Source: Microbispora bryophytorum (GTDB lineage: Bacteria > Actinomycetota > Actinomycetes > Streptosporangiales > Streptosporangiaceae). From it: a stretch of 64,000 nt of DNA. A program made the translations under genes and the position numbers. Below, piece after piece: positions 24,087 to 32,768 of this stretch (position 1 is its first letter; each line of letters begins with the position of its first letter). The notes beneath the pieces were generated by a model, which made no database searches, had not been told where the DNA came from, and was given only the letters and a program-made list of their open reading frames with translations. Where the stretch lies: contig NZ_VIRL01000003.1 in assembly GCF_006874465.1 (NCBI RefSeq), positions 186,001-250,000 of the forward strand. Direction: 5' to 3'.

Positions 24087-27000
24087 TCACTCTTCCCCGG
24101 GAGGAGGCAGGAACGCGGTCTGGGCGAGCCGCGCGCCGAACCTCCTGTCGACGTGGTAGCCCCGGCCGGGCGGCAGCGGATGCGCCCGGACGTTGCCGAA
24201 CAGGTAGCCCTCGTCCTTGTTGCCGGACAGGATGACGGCGGGGCTGGCCATGTCCTTCAGCTTCTGGACGACCGGGTCGTACATGGCCCGGCCGGCGCCG
24301 CCCATCTGACGCGACAGGACCAGGTGCAGCCCGATGTCCCGCGCCTGCGGCAACAGGTCCACCAGCGGCAGCAGCGGGTTGGAGGAGGTGGCGACCAGGT
24401 CGTAGTCGTCCACGACGACGTAGACGTCCGAACCCTGCCACCAGCTCCTGTCCCGCAACTGCTCGGGCGTGAGGTCCGCCGGGGGCAGCCGCTTGAGCAG
24501 GGCCCCGCGCACGTTGTTGATCAGCTCCTGGGCGGCGGTGCTCGACGCCGCGTAGCCGATGCGGTGGGCGGTCGCGGCCGAGTCGAGCAGCGACCTGCGG
24601 TAGTCGATGACGATCATCATCGCCTCGTGCGGCTGCCGCCTGGCCACCAGGCCCTCGGCGACCAGCCGCAGCAGGTTCGACTTGCCGCTCTCGGTGTCGC
24701 CCAGGACGACGAAGTGCGGGTCGGCGTCGAAGTCGAGCAGCACGGGCGAGAGCGTAGCCTCGTCGATGCCGATCGGGATCTTCGGTCCCGTCTCCTCGAT
24801 GCCGGGCAGCGAGGCCGCGGGCAGCACCGGCGGCAGCAGCCGGATCGCCGGCGCCGGCGGCCCCTGCCAGGAGTCCCTGACCGCGTGCACCAGCCCGCGG
24901 ACGCCCGCGCCGAGGTCCTCGGAGCTCTGCACACCGTCGATCCGCGGCAGCGCGGACAGGAAGTGCAGCCCCTCCTTGGTGAGGCCGCGTCCCGGCGCGC
25001 CCTCGGGGACCGCCAGCGACGCCTTCCTGTTCACCTCGGACTCGTACGCGTCGCCGAGTTTGAGCTCGACCCTGGTGCCGAACAGGTCGCGGATGCTCGC
25101 CCGGAACTCCGACCACTTGTTGGTGGCCGCCACCACGTGGATGCCGTATCCGAGGCCCCGGGCGGCGATGTCGGTGACGACGGGTTCGAGCGACTCGAAC
25201 TCCTGCCTGAGCGTCAGCCAGCCGTCCACCACCAGGAACACGTCGCCCCAGCCGTCGCCGTCGCGGCCGGACTCGGCCCGCATCCGCCGGTAGGCCGCGA
25301 CCGACTCGATGCCGTGCTCGGCGAAGTCCGCCTCGCGCCGCTCGAGGATCGTGGAGATCTCGGCGACCGTACGGCGGACGCGGTCGGCGTCGAGGCGGCT
25401 CGCGACGCCGCCCACGTGCGGCAGTGCCTCCAGCGAGGCCAGGGAGCCGCCGCCGAAGTCCAGGCAGTAGAACTGCACCTCGCGCGGCGTGTGCATCAGG
25501 GCCATGCTCGTGATCAGCGTCCGCAGCACGGTGCTCTTGCCGCTCTGCGTGCCGCCCGCGACGCCGACGTGGCCCGCGCCTCCGGACAGGTCCAGCCAGT
25601 AGGGGTCGCGGCGCTGCTCGAACGGCCGGTCGACGATGCCGACGACCGCGTGGAGCAGCCCCCGGCCGCCCCAGCCCGCGGTGGTCAGACCGAGCTCGGG
25701 GGTGACGGACAGCGGCGGCAGCAGGTGGGCGAGCGTCGGCGACTCGGCCAGCGGGGGCAGCCAGATCGGGTGCGCCGGCGGGCCGTGGCCGGTGAGCCGG
25801 CCGACCACGACGTCGAGCAGGCTGTGGCGCGGGCCGCCGGGCTCTTCCGCGGGTGCCAGCTCCCTGGTCGTCTCGGTCACCTCGACGGGCGCGAAGGCGG
25901 TGCCGTACTCCACCACGTCGCGCACCGGCCGGCCGGCTCCGCCGGCCGCGGACCGCGCCGGGTCGGCGTGGTGGGGCCCGGACACGTAGGCGGCCTTGAA
26001 CCGGGTCATCCCCGTGGTGTCGTACTTCAGGTAGCCGTTGCCCGGCGCGGGCGGCAGCTCGTAGGCGTCGGCGACGCCGAGCACGACCCGGCTCTCCATG
26101 GCCGAGAACGTGCGCAGGCCGATCCGGTAGGACAGGTGGGTGTCGAGGCCGCGCAGCCGGCCCTCCTCCAGGCGCTGGGAGGCCAGCAGAAGGTGCACGC
26201 CGAGCGAGCGGCCGAGCCGCCCGATCATCACGAACAGGTCGACGAACTCCGGCTTGGCGGTGAGCAGCTCGCTGAACTCGTCGATCACGACGAACAGGGT
26301 CGGCATCGGCTTGAGATCAGCGCCCTGCTCCCTGGCCCGCTCGTAGTCGCGCAGCGAGGCGTAGTTGCCCGCGGCGCGCAGCAGCTCCTGGCGGCGCACC
26401 ATCTCGCCGTGCAGCGCGTCGTGCATGCGGTCGACGAGCGGCAGCTCGTCCTCCAGGTTGGTGATGACCGCCGACACGTGCGAGAGGGAGTCGAGGCCCA
26501 GGAACGTGGCGCCGCCCTTGAAGTCGACCAGCACGAAGTTGAGGATCTCCGAGGAGTGCGTGATGGCCAGGCCGAGCACCAGCGTGCGCAGCAGCTCGCT
26601 CTTGCCGGAGCCGGTCGCCCCGATGACCAGGCCGTGCGGCCCCATGCCGCCCTGCGCCGACTCCTTGATGTCGAGCTCGACCACCCGCCCGTCCGCGCCC
26701 AGCCCGATCGGCACCCGCAGCCGGTTGCGACCGGCCCGGGGCTGCCAGATCACCGAGGGATCGAGATGGGCGGGGTCGCCCACGCCGAGCAGGTCGGTGA
26801 GCGAGGTGTTGACGCCGAGCACGTCCTGCGCCTCGCCCTGGGCGCCGGCGGAGGCGCGCAGCGGCGCGAGCTGCCGGGCCAGCCCCTCCGCCTCGGAATA
26901 GCCGAGGCGGTCGGGGTCGCCGAGCCGGGTGCTCGACTGCCGTCCCGCGTGGTCGATCTTGACCATGTGGAAGCCCTCGGGCTGGACGTCCAGCCGGAGC

Positions 27001-28067
27001 GTGATCGCCTCGGGGACCGCTCCGGTCACGCCGGACAGATCGATCACGGTCACGCCCTGGATGGCGTCGGACCCGAGCTGGCTGTCGTGCGGCACGTGCC
27101 CGCCGTCCACGATCACCACGTGGTACGGCAACGCCTCGGTGGAGGCGCCGGGCCGGAACCTGGCCCGCTCCCTGAGCTCCTCCCCGACCAGCGCGTCGAG
27201 GTGCCCGAGGTTCTCCGCCATGAGCCTGACCTGGCCCGCGGCGTCGGCCTGCTCGGGATGCAGGGCGTGCGGCAGCCACTTCACCCACTCCCACTGGGGC
27301 ATCCACTCCTTGCTCGCGCAGATCATGATCCGCATGTCGTCGGGGGAGTGGAAGGCGACGAGCTGAGCGATCACGGCCCGGACCAGCTCGCGCACCGCGG
27401 TGGCGTCGCCGGTGAGGTGGATGCGGGCGAAGGAGTGCAGGGCGACCGCGACGGGCAGCTCCGACACCGTGGCGTGCGCCCGGACGAACCGGCGCAGCGC
27501 CCCCGCCGACAGGGCGTCGAGGTCCTCCACCGGCTTGGTGTCCGGCGGGACGAGCTGGATGGCGAGCTTCTGCACGCCGGTGCCGAGCCGTACGGTCGCG
27601 AAGTCGTCGTCGCGCGGCCTGCGCTCCCACAGACGCGGCCCCATCACGATCCACCACAGCGAGTCGGGCGGCGGCCCGCTCCACTCCAGCGCCTCCCGCT
27701 GCTGCACGGCGGCCCTGCGGACCTTCCTGCGGATCTGCGACAGGTAGCGGAAGTAGTCGCGGCGCAGCCCGTTGAGCCGGTTCCTGCGCTCACCGGCGTT
27801 GCGGCCGAGCTGGCCGACGCTCATGCCGACCATGGAGACGGCGAACAGCCCACTCGCCACGTACATGAGCGGGTTGCCGTTGCCCCCCGCCGTGAACATC
27901 AGCCCCATCGCGGCGCCGCCGGCCAGCATCGGCACGTACGTGAGCATGGACATCAGACCCTGCGGCTGAACCTCGGGAATCTCCGGCGGGGATTCCAGGA
28001 GGATCTCGCCACGGGGGGGCTTGGGGCCCGGGCGGCGCTCGGGACGCGAAACCACGACAATGCTCAT
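24087..28067 (-). CDS. eccC: Type VII secretion ATPase EccC (EccCa-EccCb fused)
   Basis: A 1326-residue FtsK/SpoIIIE-type motor of the ESX system. Two N-terminal membrane helices (about residues 38-82: LMSMLTYVPMLAGGAAMG, GLFAVSMVGMSVGQLG) are followed by a DUF domain and three ATPase modules. The Walker A sites are GATGSGKSE (Lys489), GGTQSGKST (Lys844) and GDTESGKSN (Lys1129). Matching Walker B strands are LFVVIDEF, VFLVVDGW and YVVVDDYD. All three modules keep the Walker Lys. The ATPase recognises the C-terminus of WXG100 substrates and drives export. In many mycobacterial systems the protein is split in two, whereas here it is fused. It is divergent from eccD across about 73 bp. Confidence 0.97.
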   Translation of the reverse strand: MSIVVVSRPERRPGPKPPRGEILLESPPEIPEVQPQGLMSMLTYVPMLAGGAAMGLMFTAGGNGNPLMYVASGLFAVSMVGMSVGQLGRNAGERRNRLNGLRRDYFRYLSQIRRKVRRAAVQQREALEWSGPPPDSLWWIVMGPRLWERRPRDDDFATVRLGTGVQKLAIQLVPPDTKPVEDLDALSAGALRRFVRAHATVSELPVAVALHSFARIHLTGDATAVRELVRAVIAQLVAFHSPDDMRIMICASKEWMPQWEWVKWLPHALHPEQADAAGQVRLMAENLGHLDALVGEELRERARFRPGASTEALPYHVVIVDGGHVPHDSQLGSDAIQGVTVIDLSGVTGAVPEAITLRLDVQPEGFHMVKIDHAGRQSSTRLGDPDRLGYSEAEGLARQLAPLRASAGAQGEAQDVLGVNTSLTDLLGVGDPAHLDPSVIWQPRAGRNRLRVPIGLGADGRVVELDIKESAQGGMGPHGLVIGATGSGKSELLRTLVLGLAITHSSEILNFVLVDFKGGATFLGLDSLSHVSAVITNLEDELPLVDRMHDALHGEMVRRQELLRAAGNYASLRDYERAREQGADLKPMPTLFVVIDEFSELLTAKPEFVDLFVMIGRLGRSLGVHLLLASQRLEEGRLRGLDTHLSYRIGLRTFSAMESRVVLGVADAYELPPAPGNGYLKYDTTGMTRFKAAYVSGPHHADPARSAAGGAGRPVRDVVEYGTAFAPVEVTETTRELAPAEEPGGPRHSLLDVVVGRLTGHGPPAHPIWLPPLAESPTLAHLLPPLSVTPELGLTTAGWGGRGLLHAVVGIVDRPFEQRRDPYWLDLSGGAGHVGVAGGTQSGKSTVLRTLITSMALMHTPREVQFYCLDFGGGSLASLEALPHVGGVASRLDADRVRRTVAEISTILERREADFAEHGIESVAAYRRMRAESGRDGDGWGDVFLVVDGWLTLRQEFESLEPVVTDIAARGLGYGIHVVAATNKWSEFRASIRDLFGTRVELKLGDAYESEVNRKASLAVPEGAPGRGLTKEGLHFLSALPRIDGVQSSEDLGAGVRGLVHAVRDSWQGPPAPAIRLLPPVLPAASLPGIEETGPKIPIGIDEATLSPVLLDFDADPHFVVLGDTESGKSNLLRLVAEGLVARRQPHEAMMIVIDYRRSLLDSAATAHRIGYAASSTAAQELINNVRGALLKRLPPADLTPEQLRDRSWWQGSDVYVVVDDYDLVATSSNPLLPLVDLLPQARDIGLHLVLSRQMGGAGRAMYDPVVQKLKDMASPAVILSGNKDEGYLFGNVRAHPLPPGRGYHVDRRFGARLAQTAFLPPPGEE

Positions 28068-28140
28068 CTGACTGACTTTTCTACCAGGTTTGCCGATATT
28101 TTCGGGCTGTCAGAGAGATCTCCGGGAGAGGATTCCCGCT

Positions 28141-29634
28141 GTGTCATCGCCGGCCCCCCTTCACATCCAGCAGGGTGTCGTCCAGCAGGGCATGGTCCAG
28201 CACGGCCCCGGTCATCAGGGAGCGGCCCAGCAGGGCGCGTTGCCACAGATGACCGCCCCGCTGCCGCCCCTGTGCCACATCACCGTGGTCGCCCCGCGCA
28301 GGAAGGCGGACCTCGCGCTGCCGTCGGACATCCCGTTGCCGCACGTCATGCCCGGACTGCTCCGGGCGGTCGGCGAGGCGGGAGGCGACGCGGCCGCGGC
28401 CCCCGGCTGGGTGCTCCAGCGTCTCGGCGGCCCGCCGCTCGACCTCGGCCAGAGCCTGGGCGCGCTGGGCGTCCTGGACGGTGAGGTCCTCTACCTGCGC
28501 CCGCGCGACGCGGTGCTGCCGCCCGCGGTGTACGACGACGTGGCCGACGTCGTCGCCACCGGGACCAAGGAAGGCGGCGGCAGGTGGGAGCCGCGGCACA
28601 CGAGGCTGCTCGGCATGGGCGTGGCCGCCGGGCTGCTCGCGCTCGGCGCCGTCGTCCTCGCGCTGGCGGCGGCTCCGCCGCGGCTCACCGCCGGAGTGGC
28701 CGGAGCCGTCGCGGTGCTGCTCCTCGCCGCCGGGGCCGTGGTGTCGAGGGCCGTCGGCCGGCCCACCGCCGGCGCCCTGGTCGGCTACGCGGCCCTGCCG
28801 CACGGCTTCCTCGCCGGCCTGTTCACGCCGGGCGCGTCGGGCGCCGTGCTGGTCCTCGGGGCGCCGAACCTGCTGGCCGCGCTCGCGTACACGGCGCTGT
28901 TGGCCACCGTCGGCGGCGTGCTGATCGCCGACGGCGTGGCCGGCTTCCTCGGCGTCGCGGTCGCGTCCGTCGCCGGGGCGGTCGGAGCCGGATGCGTGAT
29001 GGTGTTCGGGGGATCGGGCGCCGGGGCTGCGGCCGTGGTGGCGACGGCCCTGCTGGCGCTGAGCCCGCTCATCCCCACGCTGTCGTTCCGGATGGCCAGG
29101 GTGCCGCTGCCGCCGCTGCCCACCAGCGCCGAGGAGCTGCGCAGCGACAACCAGCGGATCGACGGCCCGATGGTGCTCCAGCGGACCGCGCAGGCCCACC
29201 GGTACGCCACCGGCATGGTCATCGCGATCGCGCTCGCCGGCGTCGCGGGGGAGCTGCTGCTCGTCCAGCACGGCGGCTGGGTCGCCCGCGTGACGGCGGC
29301 GACGCTGGCGCTGGCGCTGGCCATGCGGGCGAGGGTCTTCGCCGGGGTGGCCCAGCGGCTGTGGATGGTCCTCACCGCCGCGGCCGGGGCCGCCGCCCTG
29401 GCGTTCGCACTGGGCACGGGCGCCGACGCGGTCGCCGAGGTGGCCGTGACGATCGGGGTGCTGTGGACGGCCCTGCTCGTGCTCGGCCTCGGTCTCTGGC
29501 TGCCCACGGGCCGGCCGTCGCCGTTCTGGGGGCGGGCGGCCGACATCCTCGACGCGCTGCTGATCGTCGCACTGGTCCCGCTCACGCTGGGCGTGCTCGA
29601 CCTGTACTCCTGGGTGCGCGGCCTGTCGGGCTGA
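28141..29634 (+). CDS. eccD: Type VII secretion membrane protein EccD
   Basis: About 497 residues. GTG 28141 has GGAGAGGA 8 nt upstream. A Gln-rich lead (QQGVVQQGMVQHG) precedes a ubiquitin-like cytoplasmic domain (CHITVVAPRRKADLALPSD ... LDGEVLYLRP). About eleven closely packed membrane helices follow, the standard EccD layout. Between helices lies a cytoplasmic loop (RMARVPLPPLPTSAEELRSD) that is also conserved in EccD proteins. EccD dimers line the ESX membrane complex together with EccB and EccC. Confidence 0.94.
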   Translation: MSSPAPLHIQQGVVQQGMVQHGPGHQGAAQQGALPQMTAPLPPLCHITVVAPRRKADLALPSDIPLPHVMPGLLRAVGEAGGDAAAAPGWVLQRLGGPPLDLGQSLGALGVLDGEVLYLRPRDAVLPPAVYDDVADVVATGTKEGGGRWEPRHTRLLGMGVAAGLLALGAVVLALAAAPPRLTAGVAGAVAVLLLAAGAVVSRAVGRPTAGALVGYAALPHGFLAGLFTPGASGAVLVLGAPNLLAALAYTALLATVGGVLIADGVAGFLGVAVASVAGAVGAGCVMVFGGSGAGAAAVVATALLALSPLIPTLSFRMARVPLPPLPTSAEELRSDNQRIDGPMVLQRTAQAHRYATGMVIAIALAGVAGELLLVQHGGWVARVTAATLALALAMRARVFAGVAQRLWMVLTAAAGAAALAFALGTGADAVAEVAVTIGVLWTALLVLGLGLWLPTGRPSPFWGRAADILDALLIVALVPLTLGVLDLYSWVRGLSG

Positions 29635-29801
29635 CTTCTCGGATCGCCTGACGGCATCTCCCGGATGCGCCGGTCCGCGCGATCCGTGCATCACCCGGAG
29701 AGGGAGCCGAGCCATGCGGACGGGCCACCGACACGGTCACCATGACGGCGATGACGACGACGGAGCGGGCCGGACGGAGCAGCCGAGCCCCTCCCGCGGG
29801 C

Positions 29802-30215
29802 CTATCGCCGGGCAGGGCCGGCCTGGAGCCGGCCGGCGCCTTCGGGCGACGCCCGCTCGTCGAAGGCGCGGCGGGCGTCGCCGAGGAGGGCGGCCACGTG
29901 GGGCAGGCCCGCGGCCTCCAGCCCGCCGCGCAGCATCTCCTCCTTCGCCGCCTCCGCGGCCGCCTCGGCCCGCCGTACGGCCGTCAGGACGGCCTCGGCG
30001 AGTGTGCGGCTGTCGAGCCTGCGCATGCAGAGCGGGTGAATGTCGACGGCGCGGAGCGTGCCGACGGCGTCGACGGTCGCGGTGATCCGGCCCCCGTCGG
30101 CACTCCCGGCGTATTCGCGCGTGCTCCACTCGGCCGCGACCTCGTCCATCCACGCGGCCGCCGCCGACAGCCGCTCCATGCGCGCCCGGAGCTCACGCAT
30201 CTCGTCCACGCTCAC
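29802..30215 (-). CDS. YbaB/EbfC-family protein (copy 1)
   Basis: A 137-residue protein with the YbaB/EbfC signature: a long N-terminal helix (MRELRARMERLSAAAA), a beta segment (GGRITATVDAVGTLRAVDIHP) and C-terminal helices (LAEAVLTAVRRAEAAAEAAKEEM). The family binds DNA or acts as a small dimeric adaptor. ESX-associated members such as EspL are thought to work as chaperone-like partners. The GTG start overlaps the previous stop by 4 bp, so it is the last gene of a four-gene operon (31.9 to 29.8 kb). Confidence 0.8.
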   Translation of the reverse strand: MSVDEMRELRARMERLSAAAAWMDEVAAEWSTREYAGSADGGRITATVDAVGTLRAVDIHPLCMRRLDSRTLAEAVLTAVRRAEAAAEAAKEEMLRGGLEAAGLPHVAALLGDARRAFDERASPEGAGRLQAGPARR

Positions 30216-30637
30216 TCCTCCCGCAGCAGGGCCAGGACGTACGGGGCGAGCGGATCGCCGGGCGGCGGATCCGCGTCGGCGTCCGCCGTGAGGTCCGGCG
30301 CGAGGTTGGGCGTGAGGCCCGGCGTGAGGCCCGCCATGGCCCGAGCGAGCCGCTCGCCCGCCTCGCTCCGCGCGGCGCCGATCGCGCCCTGGATCGCGGC
30401 GGACATCGCGACGTGGTCGAGGTCGCGCATCGCCCGCGGGTCGACGGTCAGCCCGAGCAGGTGGCCCGCTCCGGAGACCCGGGCCACCACGGCACCCGTG
30501 GCGTCGGCCCCCTCGACCACCTCCTCGCTCAGCCCGTGGAGCAGGTCGGCGAGCGCGCCGACGCGGCCCTGGACCTCTCGCACCAGCCCGGCGACGTCGC
30601 CTTCCCTGCCCTCGTTGAACGCGGCCGTGTTCCTCAC
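30212..30637 (-). CDS. YbaB/EbfC-family protein (copy 2)
   Basis: A 141-residue protein with the same helix-sheet-helix plan as its neighbour: DVAGLVREVQGRVGALADLL, then ATGAVVARVSGAGHLLGLTVDP, then AAIQGAIGAARSEAGERLARAM. A Pro/Asp-rich linker leads to a short conserved-looking end (DPLAPYVLALLREE). GTG start and stop each overlap a neighbour by 4 bp, indicating tight co-translation with copy 1 and with the 300-residue protein upstream. Two different YbaB-like proteins side by side suggest a heterodimer (inference). Confidence 0.78.
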   Translation of the reverse strand: MRNTAAFNEGREGDVAGLVREVQGRVGALADLLHGLSEEVVEGADATGAVVARVSGAGHLLGLTVDPRAMRDLDHVAMSAAIQGAIGAARSEAGERLARAMAGLTPGLTPNLAPDLTADADADPPPGDPLAPYVLALLREE

Positions 30638-31536
30638 CGGGGCTCCTCGATCACGGGCTGCCAGTAGTCGTGGATGTGCGCGCGGTCCGCCACGGCGGGG
30701 GTGAGCGTGAGGTCACGGCGGCCCCGCGCCGGGTCGCCATCCTCGTAGAAGGCGGCTCGCAGGTCGTTGAGCTTCTGCTCCGCCTTGTTGAGGTCGCCCT
30801 CGCAGGCCATGTAGACGTCGGCGAACTGCTTGACGAGGTTGCCCAGCGCACTGGCGAACACGCCCACCTGCGAGATCAGCGCGACCCGCCCGGCCGGGTG
30901 CGCGCTCATCGCCGCGAGCGTACGGAGGATCGGCGCCGTGGCGGCGTAGAGGCCGAACACCGACAGGTCGTACTCCAGGACCTCCTTGAACTGGTTGTGC
31001 ATCGCGCCGCTCATCTCACCGGTGACCCCGTGGAGCTTCTCGTACAGGACCGTGGTGTTGAAGCGGACCCGCCGCCCGAGCAGGTCGGCCGCGTGGCCCT
31101 TCCAGTTCGGGCCGACGTCCTGGAAGTAGGAGAACCAGATGTCGGACCGGCCGCTCTCCAGCCGGCCCCCCATCTCCTTCCACAGTTCCCGCCGGTCGTA
31201 GAAGAGGAAGGGATTGCCGAGGTTCAGCGTGGCCGCCACGTCCAGGGCGAGGGCCGCGCCTCCCAGCCCGGACATGGCCATCGCCGTACGCGTCTGCTGC
31301 CGCAGCGGGTTCAGCCCTTTGACCAGGTTGCGGAAGAAACCCGGATCGGTGCGGGTGGCGGCGGAGGCGGCGGCCGTGCCGCCCGTGCCGGCCGTCTCGG
31401 CCGGTGCCACGGAAACGGCTCGCCGGACGTTGCCGCTCGCGTCCGTGACGTAAAGCTTCTTGGGGCCGGGGCCGGGGCCGGGGGCGGACCGGCCGGGGAC
31501 GAACAACTCGCCGGGCTCGCCGGGTGAGGTCGTCAT
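30634..31536 (-). CDS. T7SS-island helical protein, unknown function
   Basis: A 300-residue protein that I do not recognise as a named family. The N-terminal 70 residues are Pro/Gly/Ala-rich. A Gly/Ala helix (MSGLGGAALALDVAATLNLG), several amphipathic helices (RELWKEMGGRLESGRSD, AADLLGRRVRFNTTVLYEKL, VGVFASALGNLVKQFADVYM) and an acidic C-terminus (DYWQPVIEEPR) follow. The helical body resembles the long WXG-like substrates of actinobacterial ESX loci. It lies in an operon with a small helical protein upstream (10 bp gap) and two YbaB-like proteins downstream (overlapping), consistent with a substrate plus chaperone set. Confidence 0.75.
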   Translation of the reverse strand: MTTSPGEPGELFVPGRSAPGPGPGPKKLYVTDASGNVRRAVSVAPAETAGTGGTAAASAATRTDPGFFRNLVKGLNPLRQQTRTAMAMSGLGGAALALDVAATLNLGNPFLFYDRRELWKEMGGRLESGRSDIWFSYFQDVGPNWKGHAADLLGRRVRFNTTVLYEKLHGVTGEMSGAMHNQFKEVLEYDLSVFGLYAATAPILRTLAAMSAHPAGRVALISQVGVFASALGNLVKQFADVYMACEGDLNKAEQKLNDLRAAFYEDGDPARGRRDLTLTPAVADRAHIHDYWQPVIEEPR

Positions 31537-31546
31537 GCGGATCCTC

Positions 31547-31933
31547 TCAGATGGGGGTCTTCTGAATGGCCGCCGCGCCGGCCTTCTCCGCGGCCACGTA
31601 GTTGTCGGCCGCCCTGACCAGCGTCTCGCCGTCCCTGCGCAGGGCGTCGCCGAGGATGCCGGCCGCGCCCGACCAGGTGTCGGAGACGGTGTTGAACCGG
31701 TGGACGAAGGCGAGCCCGACGATGGGGACCCCGGCGAGCGGAGCGAGGTTCCCGCCCTCGAAACGGGGCGCGGCGTCCTTCATCCGCCGCACGCCGTCCG
31801 CGGAGCCGTCCACCGTGTCGGCGAACTTCCTGATGAAGCTCGCGGCCACCTCGTAGCCGGGCAGGCCGGACGAGCCGCCGCCCGGCGCCGGGTCCCGCAC
31901 CGGGTCCCGCACCGGGGCCCGCACCGGGATCAC
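31547..31933 (-). CDS. Small T7SS-associated helical protein
   Basis: About 128 residues from GTG 31933, chosen because GGAGAGG lies 5 nt upstream. The frame stays open to 32095, but that extension is low-complexity. The start codes for repeated VRDPVRDP from a 12-bp DNA repeat. A helix pair (GYEVAASFIRKFADTVDGS and SGAAGILGDALRRDGETLVRAADNYVAAEKAG) with an intervening Gly/Pro region looks like an ESX WXG/EspC-type partner. It heads the four-gene minus-strand operon ending at 29802. Confidence 0.65.
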   Translation of the reverse strand: MIPVRAPVRDPVRDPAPGGGSSGLPGYEVAASFIRKFADTVDGSADGVRRMKDAAPRFEGGNLAPLAGVPIVGLAFVHRFNTVSDTWSGAAGILGDALRRDGETLVRAADNYVAAEKAGAAAIQKTPI

Positions 31934-32278
31934 GGCGGCCTCTCCCGGCCGCCGCCCGCGTATCGAGTCAGGCAGGCAGGGACCGGCCGGGCACGGAGGC
32001 GTGTGCGGGCAGGGGCTCACCATCGGGGAGACGGAGGAGGCCGGGAGGGAGGACGTCCCGGATGGCCCGCTGGAGGGAGATGCGCCGTACGACACTGATC
32101 TTGCCTATCACCGGGCTCCGCGCCCCCGCCATGCGCAGTGGTGACGTTTCCGCAGGTGGACAGCGGAAATTCGGGGCCCGTTCACTGGCGTGTAACGGCG
32201 AGCTCGCAAACCCCCGTACGCCCGCCTTTGATGCGTTAGCGTGCCGATGTTCCGGAATAACGGCAAAAGGGGGCTCGA
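31934..32278. other. Gene-free gap between divergent T7SS operons
   Basis: The left part could code for an N-terminal extension of the minus-strand gene (open frame to 32095), but composition and the ribosome-binding site argue against it. The right part (32100-32278) is less GC-rich. It carries TAGCGT around 32237-32242 and ends in AAAAGGGGG five bases before the ATG at 32279. It is probably a divergent promoter region. No palindrome or RNA gene is evident. Confidence 0.5.
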
Positions 32279-32719
32279 ATGGCCGGCAGCGGATTCGACG
32301 ACTTCGACGTGGAGCGGTTCGGCCGGCGCGCGGACGCCACGATCGCGGCCGTCGAACGACTCCAGGAGACCCTGTCCTCGCTTGTCGGCCGGGCCCGGGA
32401 CGAGGACGGCCTGGTCGAGGTGGAGTTCACCGGCCGGGGGCTGAGCGAGCTGAAGCTTCACCCCAAGGCGATGCGGCTGAGCTCGGGCGAGCTGGCCGAG
32501 CGGATCAAGGAGACGGTGGGCGCCGCGTCCGACGACCTGTACCGGCAGATGAACCGGGCCATGGCCGAGGTCCTCGGGCAGGAGGGCGATCAGACGCGGT
32601 TCCTGAACGACCCCGAGGCCGTGCTCAAGCAGGTCAGGGAGGCGGAGTCCGCCTTCGACCGCACCACGGAGGACGTGCTGGGCGAGCTCGACCGGATCAG
32701 CCGCAGGCTGAACCTCTGA
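32279..32719 (+). CDS. YbaB/EbfC-family protein (copy 3)
   Basis: A 146-residue protein with the clearest YbaB/EbfC pattern in the island: an N-terminal helix (ATIAAVERLQETLSSLVGRA), the sheet segment DGLVEVEFTGRGLSELKLHP and KAMRLSSGELAERIKETVGA, ending in a charged helix (KQVREAESAFDRTTEDVL). A G-rich ribosome-binding site precedes the ATG. It is a single plus-strand gene standing between two minus-strand operons. Its product could bind DNA at the locus or act as an adaptor for the long substrates nearby; the sequence does not decide between these. Confidence 0.82.
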   Translation: MAGSGFDDFDVERFGRRADATIAAVERLQETLSSLVGRARDEDGLVEVEFTGRGLSELKLHPKAMRLSSGELAERIKETVGAASDDLYRQMNRAMAEVLGQEGDQTRFLNDPEAVLKQVREAESAFDRTTEDVLGELDRISRRLNL

Positions 32720-32768
32720 CGGGCGGCGCGCCCGTCCGGTGGAGACCACGCGAACGGGCGCGACTTCC

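Noticed and set aside
23667-28484. 1605-codon open frame on the plus strand opposite eccC
   Set aside because: Low-complexity Arg/Gly/His/Val content without motifs. EccC on the minus strand has three intact ATPase modules.
29714-30085. Plus-strand frame starting MRTGHRHGHHDGDDDD after a GGAGAGGG sequence, possibly a His/Asp metal-binding protein
   Set aside because: It runs antisense through the YbaB-like gene, and beyond the first 20 codons is only Arg/Ala/Pro-rich shadow sequence. The minus-strand gene has clear family features and overlapping operon neighbours.
31934-32095. N-terminal extension of the small T7SS protein up to 32095
   Set aside because: Ser/Pro/Cys low-complexity sequence. 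A good ribosome-binding site supports the internal GTG at 31933.
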